A stretch of DNA of 64,000 nt from Candidatus Rifleibacterium amylolyticum. GTDB taxonomy: Bacteria; Muiribacteriota; Ozemobacteria; Ozemobacterales; Ozemobacteraceae. The DNA lies in contig JAACJG010000002.1 in assembly GCA_009917695.1 (NCBI GenBank), forward strand, positions 186,001 through 250,000, given 5' to 3'. Under the pieces are notes generated by a model. That model did no database searches. It saw nothing but the letters and a program-made list of their open reading frames with translations, and was not told where the DNA came from. Both the position numbers and the translations under genes were made by a program. This document shows, one piece after another, positions 54,571 to 63,085 of this stretch (position 1 is its first letter; each line of letters begins with the position of its first letter).

Positions 54571-55373
54571 TTAATGCCAACGTCAATCGCCCAGCAACGA
54601 GCTTCTACAAAAGCCGTGTTACCCACAGCTCATCAGTAAAAGCAAAAGCAAGAGGATTCACCCTGGTTGAAATCATGGTGGTAACTGCCTGCCTGGCTCT
54701 GCTCGCAGGTACAACCTTTTTGCTGATAAGAGCGGGAACCCGCTCTTCTCTCCAGGGTATGCTGCGACTTGAAACCACGCTCGAAGCGCGCAAAATTATC
54801 AGGCAGGTTTACGCAGACCTTAAACTTGCCTGTTTCCCGCTGCCTTATAATTCGGTCTATAACTTCGAAAACGTTATGTACATCACCGGCGCCCCGCCGC
54901 ATAACATGTACAGCTTCTTGAGTTTTCCGACCCACGCCCGGCTTGAAGAAGTCATGTCCAGTCCATATAGCGGCATAAATTATCGCGAAACCGCTTTTAT
55001 AAACTATCGAGTCGAGCCAACCGCTTCAAATACAAGATCTCTTCTGAGATTGACAAGAGAAGAGACCTTCAAAGGCGAGACCAGAACAAAAGTTCTCAGT
55101 GAACGCGTCAATTTTTTCGAGATTAAGCCCGTCATGCTTCAGCCTTACGGTCGCAATCAGCATTATTTTCTGATCACTTTGCAGCTCGTGGACTCTATTG
55201 ATGCCAGTGAACTGAACAGGATCCGCGCCGGTGAAAAACTGCAAAACGACCGTAGCAACCTTGCTGTCGCCGATTTTTTTGACATTGTCTACCCCGAATT
55301 CTTTCATGCCGCCTGGAACCAGCCCGGAATCAACCCAAACTGGCACACCCAGATCAAAATTCCTGGCCAGTAA
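54567..55373 (+). CDS. Prepilin-like protein, second of the operon
   Basis: A 268-residue protein with an unusually long leader (about 30 residues) before the processing site KARG/FTLVEIMVVTACLALLAG, where Glu again lies at +5. A shorter start within the leader is possible. The mature domain (about 235 residues) is larger than most pseudopilins and contains IIRQVYADLKLACFPLPYNS and RVNFFEIKPVMLQP, which are GspJ-like. It is the last gene of the three-gene pilin operon. Confidence 0.82.
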   Translation: MINANVNRPATSFYKSRVTHSSSVKAKARGFTLVEIMVVTACLALLAGTTFLLIRAGTRSSLQGMLRLETTLEARKIIRQVYADLKLACFPLPYNSVYNFENVMYITGAPPHNMYSFLSFPTHARLEEVMSSPYSGINYRETAFINYRVEPTASNTRSLLRLTREETFKGETRTKVLSERVNFFEIKPVMLQPYGRNQHYFLITLQLVDSIDASELNRIRAGEKLQNDRSNLAVADFFDIVYPEFFHAAWNQPGINPNWHTQIKIPGQ

Positions 55374-55450
55374 TTTTTTTTGTAACCCTGCAACTTTTTA
55401 CCATTCCCGATCGTAAGTTGATTGAAACAGCTATGCAGGGAAAAAATACC

Positions 55451-56284
55451 ATGGCCGACAAAGAGCACAACAAAATCTGCCAGGACTGCCTGGAAACACT
55501 GATCGACCGGTCGTCTGCCGACAACCGGGTTTTGCAGCACCTGCAGAACTGTGAAGCCTGCCGGCAGGCTGCCAGTACACTCTCCCTGATGAAAAATGAG
55601 GGCACCGCCTTTGTCGGCGAAAGTCACCCCGACCTCAGACTCAAAATCATCAAGCGCCTGGCACCGCTGGTTGCCGCCCGCAAAGAAGCGACAAACACAG
55701 AATCAACTTACAGCTTCGCCTGGCTCTGGAAATTATCTCTAGCCTTCATAGTAATTCTGGCAGCCCTGCTAACGTCTCTGCAGCAACCAACAAAAGTCAT
55801 GACGCCACCGGCCGGCTCGCCGCAAATTGCCAGTCTGCCGATGCAGCATTCTTTTAAACTCAGTCTGAACGGCGGTGAGTCGCGTGAAGTATCACTGGAC
55901 AATCCGGTAGCCCTGTTCGCCGGCGATTCTGGCGAAATTACGCTACCAGACCGCTCACGCCTGCTGGTAAGCGGCCCGGCCCGCCTAACTCTTGCTCCGC
56001 GCGGCTTTCATTTACTGCAAGGTCAAGTCAGGGCTGAAGTTGCACGGGGAACCGAAGAATTTTCGGCGACAACCCCACACGGAATTATTACCGTTCTTGG
56101 TACAGTTTTCGTCTGCGAAACCCACGCCCGGTTTACAACTGTCGAAGTGCTTTCGGGCAAAGTGAGAGTCAGCTCCGACAATGCCCCGGCGGTAATTCTG
56201 GGGCCCGGAGAAAAATCGCGAATGGGCCAGCAGACAGTCGGCTCCACTGAAACAGGAACAATTCCATCATTAGACAGTGAGTAG
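55451..56284 (+). CDS. Membrane anti-sigma/FecR-like protein with zinc-binding domain
   Basis: A 277-residue protein from the ATG at 55451 (MADKEHNKIC); starts 18 or 33 nt earlier are possible. Residues 1-45 contain His30-x3-Cys34-x2-Cys37 (HLQNCEAC), the zinc-binding anti-sigma (ZAS) motif. A membrane span lies at about 90-110 (LWKLSLAFIVILAALLTSLQ). The outer part is a FecR domain: ITLPDRSRLLVSGPARLTLA, then LLQGQVRAEVARGTEEFSAT and GIITVLGTVFVCETHARFT. This layout lets an outside signal release a bound sigma factor. An ECF sigma gene lies directly opposite, converging on it. Confidence 0.85.
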   Translation: MADKEHNKICQDCLETLIDRSSADNRVLQHLQNCEACRQAASTLSLMKNEGTAFVGESHPDLRLKIIKRLAPLVAARKEATNTESTYSFAWLWKLSLAFIVILAALLTSLQQPTKVMTPPAGSPQIASLPMQHSFKLSLNGGESREVSLDNPVALFAGDSGEITLPDRSRLLVSGPARLTLAPRGFHLLQGQVRAEVARGTEEFSATTPHGIITVLGTVFVCETHARFTTVEVLSGKVRVSSDNAPAVILGPGEKSRMGQQTVGSTETGTIPSLDSE

Positions 56285-56311
56285 TGCTGAAATTTCCCTG
56301 TGCAAATAATT

Positions 56312-56893
56312 TCAGCAGCTCCCGGCAGCGCCGGGGGCTTTTTTTTCGAGAGATATGCGCAAACGCCCCATGATTCTGAAAAAACGTGAGCGCAGAGTCA
56401 CCTCGACTTCGCCAGTTAGTTCTGCTATTTCGGCGAAGGGCATTGCCTGAAAAACTCTCAATTCTACAAGAAAGCGTTCCTGTGGATTCAAAGTCTGCAG
56501 CAATTCGCTGGCGGTCTGGCGCTCGACCACCTCTTGTTCAGGCGTCGGTGCCGGTTCCTGTACAACCTGCTGCAAATGCTCGCGACGACGGTTTTCGCGG
56601 CGACACTGATCAAAATAGAGATTTCTCCCAACCGTCAACAACCAGGAAGCGAAACGCTTCTGTTCATCATAAGCATCGAGCTTTCGAATGACCCGTTCGA
56701 AAGTTTCCTGAACGAGATCTTCTACCGACGCTTCTGGTGCGCGCAGATATCTGAAGAAGTTCATCAGCTGGTTGAGGTAGCGATCGACAAGGCGATCGAG
56801 AGCACTTACGTCGCCTTCTCTGATCTTTCTGATGAGAACAAGATCTTCATTCTGCCGGGCTGTTACGGCACCCGGTCTGGCAGTATCTGTCAT
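56312..56893 (-). CDS. ECF-type RNA polymerase sigma factor
   Basis: A 193-residue protein with GGGGGAAG before its ATG. Region 2 spans about residues 25-95 (IREGDVSALDRLVDRYLNQL, then SVEDLVQETFERVIRKLDAY and RFASWLLTVGRNLYFDQCRR). Region 4 spans about 125-180 (LQTLNPQERFLVELRVFQAM, PFAEIAELTGEVEVTLRSRF). There is no region 3, as expected for ECF factors. It is the third gene of an operon with a cyclase and a small membrane protein, and sits tail-to-tail with a ZAS/FecR anti-sigma gene whose terminator overlaps its 3' end. Confidence 0.92.
   Translation of the reverse strand: MTDTARPGAVTARQNEDLVLIRKIREGDVSALDRLVDRYLNQLMNFFRYLRAPEASVEDLVQETFERVIRKLDAYDEQKRFASWLLTVGRNLYFDQCRRENRRREHLQQVVQEPAPTPEQEVVERQTASELLQTLNPQERFLVELRVFQAMPFAEIAELTGEVEVTLRSRFFRIMGRLRISLEKKAPGAAGSC
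56317..56347 (+). terminator. Terminator of the anti-sigma gene
   Basis: AGCTCCCGGC and GCCGGGGGCT form a 10-bp stem (one G-U) with an AGC loop, followed by eight T. It lies 33 nt after the stop codon and inside the last codons of the convergent sigma-factor gene. Confidence 0.85.
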
Positions 56894-57267
56894 CAGCTTC
56901 CCCCACCCGATTCCTCTGAATACTGGCTGATTTTGCGCATGGTTCTGATTCGGGCCAGGTAAACATTGTCAGCACTGCGCCTGAACGGAACCAGTGCGAC
57001 CCGTTGCAGACTGCCTGGTTCCGGAGGACGAAAGCCTTCGGCCTGAGGTTCTATGATAAAACGTTCGCCAAGAGTAGTCACGAACTCGGCGATGCCGTTT
57101 TCAAGCCTGGCGATTTTACCTTCACGTACATATTGTTCTGCCAGCACAGCGCCCCCATGCGCAGGAACGCTTGAAGAGCGGCCTGGCATGAACAGGCGGA
57201 TCATCATCAACACAGCAAATGCGAGCAAAATCAGTCCTGTAATAATATATAGATTTGTGCTCTTCAT
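56893..57267 (-). CDS. Small membrane protein between a cyclase and a sigma factor
   Basis: A 124-residue protein with one N-terminal span (about 7-27, YIITGLILLAFAVLMMIRLF). A soluble domain follows (AVLAEQYVREGKIARLENGI, then EFVTTLGERFIIEP and SLQRVALVPFRRSADNVYLA) with a few strands and no known motif. Its start overlaps the cyclase stop in an ATGA and its stop overlaps the sigma-factor start in a TGATG. It is clearly part of their operon. Its role is unknown; a link between the cyclase and the sigma factor is one guess. Confidence 0.7.
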   Translation of the reverse strand: MKSTNLYIITGLILLAFAVLMMIRLFMPGRSSSVPAHGGAVLAEQYVREGKIARLENGIAEFVTTLGERFIIEPQAEGFRPPEPGSLQRVALVPFRRSADNVYLARIRTMRKISQYSEESGGGS

Positions 57268-59609
57268 GACTTTGAGGTCATGGTCCAGACGCCGTCCCAG
57301 TCGGGAGCCGGCGGATTCTTTTCGAAATGATAACAGCGCCCGACATACATTTTGCAGAGCTCATCACGCCGGTTGAGTTTTATGGCGGCCTCAAACTCGG
57401 CAATAGCGGGTTGCCACTGCTGCTGGCGGTAAAGATCGATGCCGCGATGAGTGAGTTCGACGACCTGCTCAAGATTCGGAAACGACTGGCGGTCGTGGTG
57501 ATCGAGTATTTCGAAAACCTTGACCGGTCGGTTCTTGCCTTTAACCCTGATCATATCGACTTCACGCGTCTGATAACGATATTTGAGCTCATCAAAAGTC
57601 TTTTCACTGACCAGGATATCGGCATGATAAAACTTGGTGGCGCCTTCCAGACGCGAAGCCAGATTGACACCATCGCCGATTACCGTGTAATCCATGCGCT
57701 TCATCGAGCCGATATTGCCAACGAGAACGTTGTCAGTAGCAATGCCGATGCCGATATTGATCGTCTGCTTGTTATTAAGCATGCGCTCAGCATTGAATTT
57801 GCGCAGAGTCCTCATCATCTCTATCGCCGTTGCAAGAGCGCGATCAGCATCTTCGCCGGTCGAGAAAGGTGCGCCAAATACTGCCAGCATGGCATCACCG
57901 ATAAACTTATCGAGAATACCACCGTGATGAAAAACAATATCGACCATGCCGCTGAAATAATCGTTGAGCATCGATACGGTTTCCTGTGGCCCAAGCTGTT
58001 CAGAGATCGTTGTAAAATTTCGTATATCTGAGAACAGAATACTGAGCTCACGCATCTGCCCGCCGAGCTGTGCTTCGCAATCCATAAGCTGATCAGCAAC
58101 TTCTTTGGTCATGTAGCGAGCCAGCGTTCCTTTGAGTCGCTTTTCAACCGAAAGGTCTTCAAGAATCACCAGGCCACCCATGGGTTGATCCTGAATGTCG
58201 CGCAGCGGCACCACCGTCATGTTGACCGATACCTTCTTGCCCTGGAGATTGGTAATTTCGGTGTCGATGAAGTTGTCTGAGTCGTTGGTCGCGATAACTC
58301 GTCGCAGACTGTCGACAACCCAGTGATTATCACCAGTAAAGGTAATATCTGCATATTTGCCGATGACCTGGCTCTCTTCAGCGCCAAGAATGCGCAGAGC
58401 GATGCCGTTGCACTTCTCGATGCGGCGCATGTTATTGAGGCTGATGACACCGTTACTCAGGCTTCTCAGGATGCTCTCGCTGTAATGCTGGGCGTTGAGC
58501 ACTTCGTTGAACAGTTTGGCGTTTTCGATGGCAATACAAGCCTGCGCCGAAAAACTCGCAAGTTTACGCTCATCCTGGCGCGAAAAAGCTCCGCCGCGCT
58601 TGTTAAGAACCTGAGTGACTCCGATTCTTACGCCGTGCTTGTTGATGAGCGGCATGCACAAAATATTATGCGTGCGGTAACCGGTCTTGCGGTCTACTTC
58701 CTGATTGAAACGACTGTCTTTGTAAGCATCAGGAATATTAACAGTATTACCGGTCGTAAAAACCTCGCCGGCGATGCCGCGATTCGCGGGAATCCTGATT
58801 TCCTGATCGCGCATGCCCAGCGCGACCTGAGACCAGAGCTGATTGTTCTTTTCGTCATGCAGAAAAATCGTGGCGCGGTCACAGTTGAGAATCATGATCA
58901 CCGCTTCCATAATCTTCTCAAGAAGCGGCTTGAGCTGCAATTCTGAGGAAATGACCGAAGTGATTTCGAGCAGATGCGACTCATTTTCGCGCGCCTGCTG
59001 TATCTGTTCGAACTGATGAGCATTATGCAGAACCCGCGCTGAATTGGTGGTCACCTTTTCGAGCACCACCATCTTCTCTCTCGGCAGTGGCAGCTGAGCG
59101 ACGTTGATCAGCTCGAGAACACCAATGACCATTCCGCTTGGCTGCAGGCTGAGAGGGAGACAGACCATGTTGCGTGTCTGGTAACCGGTCTGTAGATCAA
59201 TCTCCTGATTGAAAAGCGGATCTTTATAAGCGTCTTCACAAACACGTATCTCACCTGAAGCAAGAACGGCACCGGCGATTCCCTTCTCGAGCGGAAAACG
59301 GATTTCTTCGGTTGCTTCGCCGCCAAAAACTCGCGAAAAAAGCTCACCAGACTCAGAATCTACGAGAAAAAGGGTACCCCGCTCAGCACCCGCGATGTCG
59401 GATGTGACTTCTACAAGCAACTGCAACAGGTTATCAAGCAGCCGTTCAGAGACATTAAGAAGGTCAGCCACCTGTTCAAGAATCTCGACAAGCGCCCTGG
59501 AATAGTCACCACCGGCAGTATCTCTGACACTGCCGACGATTTTTTTGATTTCGCCGTCATCAAGCCTTTCGGTGAGAATGCGATGAATTATCTGAGCGCT
59601 GCTTTGCAT
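57264..59609 (-). CDS. Cytoplasmic GAF-GAF-PAS adenylate cyclase with all catalytic residues
   Basis: A 781-residue protein without membrane spans; GGGGACT precedes the ATG. Order: GAF 1 (about 55-205), GAF 2 (about 225-370), PAS-like (about 385-500), class III cyclase (about 520-690) and a TPR-like tail ending NPPAPDWDGVWTM. The catalytic set is complete: Asp528 (ILFSDIRNFTTI), Lys568 and Asp572 (DKFIGDAMLAVF), Thr642, Asn649 and Arg653 (YTVIGDGVNLASRLE). A homodimer should make cAMP under control of small molecules bound by the GAF domains. It begins an operon ending in an ECF sigma factor. Confidence 0.95.
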   Translation of the reverse strand: MQSSAQIIHRILTERLDDGEIKKIVGSVRDTAGGDYSRALVEILEQVADLLNVSERLLDNLLQLLVEVTSDIAGAERGTLFLVDSESGELFSRVFGGEATEEIRFPLEKGIAGAVLASGEIRVCEDAYKDPLFNQEIDLQTGYQTRNMVCLPLSLQPSGMVIGVLELINVAQLPLPREKMVVLEKVTTNSARVLHNAHQFEQIQQARENESHLLEITSVISSELQLKPLLEKIMEAVIMILNCDRATIFLHDEKNNQLWSQVALGMRDQEIRIPANRGIAGEVFTTGNTVNIPDAYKDSRFNQEVDRKTGYRTHNILCMPLINKHGVRIGVTQVLNKRGGAFSRQDERKLASFSAQACIAIENAKLFNEVLNAQHYSESILRSLSNGVISLNNMRRIEKCNGIALRILGAEESQVIGKYADITFTGDNHWVVDSLRRVIATNDSDNFIDTEITNLQGKKVSVNMTVVPLRDIQDQPMGGLVILEDLSVEKRLKGTLARYMTKEVADQLMDCEAQLGGQMRELSILFSDIRNFTTISEQLGPQETVSMLNDYFSGMVDIVFHHGGILDKFIGDAMLAVFGAPFSTGEDADRALATAIEMMRTLRKFNAERMLNNKQTINIGIGIATDNVLVGNIGSMKRMDYTVIGDGVNLASRLEGATKFYHADILVSEKTFDELKYRYQTREVDMIRVKGKNRPVKVFEILDHHDRQSFPNLEQVVELTHRGIDLYRQQQWQPAIAEFEAAIKLNRRDELCKMYVGRCYHFEKNPPAPDWDGVWTMTSKS

Positions 59610-59675
59610 ATCAGTCCCCTACCAACCCACATATTCTATAGCAAAACCGAACAAATGCCAACAGTTCAGAAAATC

Positions 59676-60707
59676 TCAGTAGTTGTCGTATATTTTAAAT
59701 TCGGGGGGTTCAGACAATATCGCTTCCATAAGGCCGTTAAGGGAGCGCGAGAGAGCACGACCGACCTGGATGGAAGTCTCCCCTTCCTTTATTGCTACCC
59801 GGTTTGGATTGCGGGAAAGATCGATTTTGCCGATTCCATAGCTTACCGCCAATGCAGTTCCTATCGTCTTGAAATTTAGCTTTACCCCGGAATCTTCAGA
59901 GAGATTCCACGACATGACGCCCTGCTGCAGCGAAATATCGACAGCGGCAATTCGTTTCAGAGCGGCATCGAGAGTAACCTTGTCGATCTTGAAAACAGCA
60001 TCGGCATCGAAAACGACAACCGCATTTTCGGCAATACGAATCTTGTGCGCTCCGGTCGTGGTTTTAACATACATTCCTTCACGCAGTCCCGTCTTAAAAC
60101 CGACAACCTCACCCCATTGCGCTTCAAAGTCGGTTTTGAGCAACAGAGGCGGCTTGTCTATCTCACACAACAAGGTTTTAACCTCGGCGATGCGCTCGTT
60201 TTCACGCTCTATTGCGAACTGATTTGATTTAAAAAACATCTGCCCGACAATGAAAAGCGTCACCAGCACCACGCCGATGTTGATAAGCTTTTTCTTAAGT
60301 TTCTCAGCCTTCTGTTCGGCCTCAATCTCGGCTTTCTCAGAGCTTAACTTGGCCCTTCTTACACGAGCATACAGTTCATAAATCTCGTTCTCTGAAAATC
60401 CACGCTTTTTCAGCTGATCGATCAGAATGCGCAAGCGGTTGCGCTCTTTGAAGATACCCTCAAGCTCATCTTTGTATGCGGCCTGATACCAGAATTTTGA
60501 AGCATCGAGATCAAAATTGTCGTCGTCCTGGTTCTGATCGACAATTCCGAGAATGCGATCGGCGATTTCGTCAGGGCTCAAGCCATCCAGTTTATCAGCC
60601 TCGGCTGGCTTGCCGGGCTTGGCGACACTTGCTCCAACAGTCTTTGCAGTACCGCCAGCTTTGGCCTGCTGGTTCTTACCAGGGGGGGTATTCACGCTGC
60701 TGCTCAA
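59676..60707 (-). CDS. FecR-like membrane protein with long cytoplasmic part
   Basis: A 343-residue protein starting at TTG (60705-60707), with GGAGGAAAGA directly upstream. The first 40 residues are Pro/Gly/Lys-rich. About 70-140 is helical and charged (ELEGIFKERNRLRILIDQLK, then AKLSSEKAEIEAEQKAEKLK). A span lies at about 146-162 (LINIGVVLVTLFIVGQMFF), followed by an extracytoplasmic FecR-like beta domain: VGFKTGLREGMYVKTTTGAH, KIRIAENAVVVFDADAVFKI, and LQQGVMSWNL. It lacks a ZAS zinc motif. It ends the minus-strand operon that starts beyond the right edge. Confidence 0.65.
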   Translation of the reverse strand: MSSSVNTPPGKNQQAKAGGTAKTVGASVAKPGKPAEADKLDGLSPDEIADRILGIVDQNQDDDNFDLDASKFWYQAAYKDELEGIFKERNRLRILIDQLKKRGFSENEIYELYARVRRAKLSSEKAEIEAEQKAEKLKKKLINIGVVLVTLFIVGQMFFKSNQFAIERENERIAEVKTLLCEIDKPPLLLKTDFEAQWGEVVGFKTGLREGMYVKTTTGAHKIRIAENAVVVFDADAVFKIDKVTLDAALKRIAAVDISLQQGVMSWNLSEDSGVKLNFKTIGTALAVSYGIGKIDLSRNPNRVAIKEGETSIQVGRALSRSLNGLMEAILSEPPEFKIYDNY

Positions 60708-60728
60708 ATCTTTCCTCCAGAAATCATT

Positions 60729-61802
60729 TCATTCAAAATTAACAGAAATGTATTGCGGATTGCACAACAAAAATGCGACCCAGGCCTCATCAAGAGCATC
60801 GCCGGCATTATTCTCGAGTTTAACGTCAAGAGGCTCATGTAGCGGACAACTCCAACTGTGGCGGCTGAAAACAAAAATATTACCACTGCACACCGGCAGG
60901 TTCGGCAACATCCAGTTCCGCTCAAGATCGGCCTTCACTGCATCAGGCTCGACCACTCTCGCAACCCCCAGGCTTGACATCTGCAACAGACGCGCCTGAT
61001 AAACATAATCGACCTCAGCGTAGCGCTCTGAAATTTCAGGAGGCGCCAGCAGCATATTGGCAGAACTGCAACGCTTCTGACAATATCTCTGACTGCGCAC
61101 CCTGTCCTGCAGGAAACGTCGGGCGAAGTGTTCCGGGTCATTCACTGCGGCGAGCAACTGCTCTGCAGCCGAAGCGACAAGGTCAGCCGGTGACGTTATC
61201 GAGTGCAGAATAGTGGCGTCAGACGCCACATAGCCCAGCCCCGGCACGAAATTTCTGTCGGCAAAAATCGCAGGGAAAGCGCCAACCAGCCTTATCAGCG
61301 ATTCACGCACCTGAGCTTCCATGCGCTCGGGTTTCTGCTCAAGCCATTCGACAAATTTCAGGCGCGCGCCCAGCCAGGTAAAAACAAAGCGAAGGTGCCA
61401 TGGCTGCGGCTTTTCAAGACTTTCGGCAAGAATACGCCCGGCTTCCTGGTATCGGTTCTTGAGAAGATAAGCTCTAACCAGCCAGAAGTCAGGATTTTTG
61501 TGCAACGGCCAGAGCAGCAGATCAGCCGCCAGCTTCTTGGCAATTATAAGATCGGCTGAAGCCGGGCGGGTCTGAACGCTGGCTGAAGCTGTCGTTTCTG
61601 CCATAACGGCTTCGGCTGGCAGTTCGGCGGGAGATTCGTCAAGAACAGGCGCCGCAACTGGCGGTTCGATTGAAAATACCGATTCTGATGGTTCGATATT
61701 CTCTGGAAGATCCGGCCTGGCATACCTGTCATAGTAATAATGAATGCTCCAGCCAAAAATCAGTATGATTGCGACTATCAACCAGAACTCAATTCTTTTC
61801 AT
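60729..61802 (-). CDS. Single-span membrane protein with helical repeat-like outer part
   Basis: A 357-residue protein with an N-terminal anchor (about 7-27, WLIVAIILIFGWSIHYYYDR). A Pro/Glu/Ala-rich linker (about 35-85) and a mostly helical domain follow (PHKNPDFWLVRAYLLKNRYQ-like region: FWLVRAYLLKNRYQEAGRIL, then FVFTWLGARLKFVEWLEQKP). Four Cys near 240-320 could form pairs. I recognise no family. It overlaps the upstream TPR gene by 4 nt and is followed 21 nt later by the FecR-like gene. Confidence 0.6.
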   Translation of the reverse strand: MKRIEFWLIVAIILIFGWSIHYYYDRYARPDLPENIEPSESVFSIEPPVAAPVLDESPAELPAEAVMAETTASASVQTRPASADLIIAKKLAADLLLWPLHKNPDFWLVRAYLLKNRYQEAGRILAESLEKPQPWHLRFVFTWLGARLKFVEWLEQKPERMEAQVRESLIRLVGAFPAIFADRNFVPGLGYVASDATILHSITSPADLVASAAEQLLAAVNDPEHFARRFLQDRVRSQRYCQKRCSSANMLLAPPEISERYAEVDYVYQARLLQMSSLGVARVVEPDAVKADLERNWMLPNLPVCSGNIFVFSRHSWSCPLHEPLDVKLENNAGDALDEAWVAFLLCNPQYISVNFE

Positions 61803-63004
61803 CTTTTCTGGCTTCCGTCAAGAATCAGGTTAACTTCCGAGAGAAGAATGCCGGCCTGCTCACCCCATGACAGGCTGCCGGAACACTTTTGCAGATGATC
61901 ACGTGCCACCTCAAGCCATTCCTGCCTGAAATTATGCAGCTGCCAGAGTTCCAGAGCCAGTCTCGCCGCCTGATAATGCCAAAGTTCGTCTGATATTCTG
62001 GCCGTGGCAGAAATATGCAGCGCCCAGGCATCATCATAGCGCGTATCGAAAAAGGCTTCTCTGGCATTGTCTGACAATGTGGCATACCAGCTCGACGATT
62101 CCTTTGTATTGTCAGTTCTTTCAGATTTTTTACCAGGAACTATGCCGTAACCGGCAAGATAGCGTGAAATTGTCTGAAGAGCAGAATCCTTCTCCCAGTC
62201 AAGATTTCTTACAGCGACACGCTCGATGAATCTTCGATACTTGTCAAGGTCCAGCTCGCCGGCATTCCACAACAGAAACTGCCGGATAGTCTCCTGATAT
62301 GTGTCTTTGGCCGGATTTTGCAGTCGTTTCTGCAACATCGGCCAGCTGGCATCGGCCATAACTTCGGGCTTTTCAACGACTACCGCAAAAATTATCTGAA
62401 TCGCGTTCTGGCTGTTGTTGTCGCAGTTTTCAGCGGCTTCCCTGATAATCAGCTCATACTTGCCTGGCGGCGAGCTGACCGGAGAAACTTCTGGCCGCTC
62501 AGCAACAGCAGCTGAGCCAGTTGCAGCGCCCACGCTCATCGACGCCACAACTGGTTCTATGACAGTTCCAGAGGCATTCTCAGGCACAATGGAAATCTTC
62601 GCCAGAAAATCCTTATAAACTGCCGCTTCTGGCGCAAGTTGAACTGCATATTGTGCCTGGGTTATCGCCTGCTCACGCAGACCGCCGGCCATAAGCGCTT
62701 CGGCCAGAGCATGCCTGTAAACAGCGCTGGCGGGAACTTTATAATTCAGCCAGGTCAGGCGTTTGATTGCCGCTTCATGCTGTCCCTGCCTGGTTTCGGC
62801 CAGAGCCAGCATAAAATGGCCTTCGAGATGTTCAGGTGAAGCGGCAAGAAGATCTCCAGCCGCGACTGTTACCTCATGCCATTTCTGCATCTGGTAAGCC
62901 AGGCGTGTTTTTTCCAGCGCCACACTTGCCCGCGCATCAGTCGCAAAAGCAGGACAAAGAACTGAGGCAAAAAATAGAATTATTACCAGAACACCAGGTC
63001 GCAT
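61799..63004 (-). CDS. Exported TPR-repeat protein
   Basis: A 401-residue protein. Residues 1-21 form a signal peptide (VLVIILFFASVLCPAFATDA). TPR repeats occupy about 30-130: LAYQMQKWHEVTVAAGDLLA, then EGHFMLALAETRQGQHEAAI, AVYRHALAEALMAGGLREQA and QYAVQLAPEAAVYKDFLAK. The remaining 250 residues are helical, ending GSLSWGEQAGILLSEVNLIL, without a named domain. TPRs serve as protein-binding scaffolds. It shares an ATGA overlap with the downstream gene, so both likely act in one extracytoplasmic assembly. Confidence 0.75.
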   Translation of the reverse strand: MRPGVLVIILFFASVLCPAFATDARASVALEKTRLAYQMQKWHEVTVAAGDLLAASPEHLEGHFMLALAETRQGQHEAAIKRLTWLNYKVPASAVYRHALAEALMAGGLREQAITQAQYAVQLAPEAAVYKDFLAKISIVPENASGTVIEPVVASMSVGAATGSAAVAERPEVSPVSSPPGKYELIIREAAENCDNNSQNAIQIIFAVVVEKPEVMADASWPMLQKRLQNPAKDTYQETIRQFLLWNAGELDLDKYRRFIERVAVRNLDWEKDSALQTISRYLAGYGIVPGKKSERTDNTKESSSWYATLSDNAREAFFDTRYDDAWALHISATARISDELWHYQAARLALELWQLHNFRQEWLEVARDHLQKCSGSLSWGEQAGILLSEVNLILDGSQKR

Positions 63005-63085
63005 TAAAAACCTTTCGAACAGCCTGTTGTGTGACTGGGCATAGACTGCCCGATATACTATAAAGGTTTTACGACCCGGTGTAAA

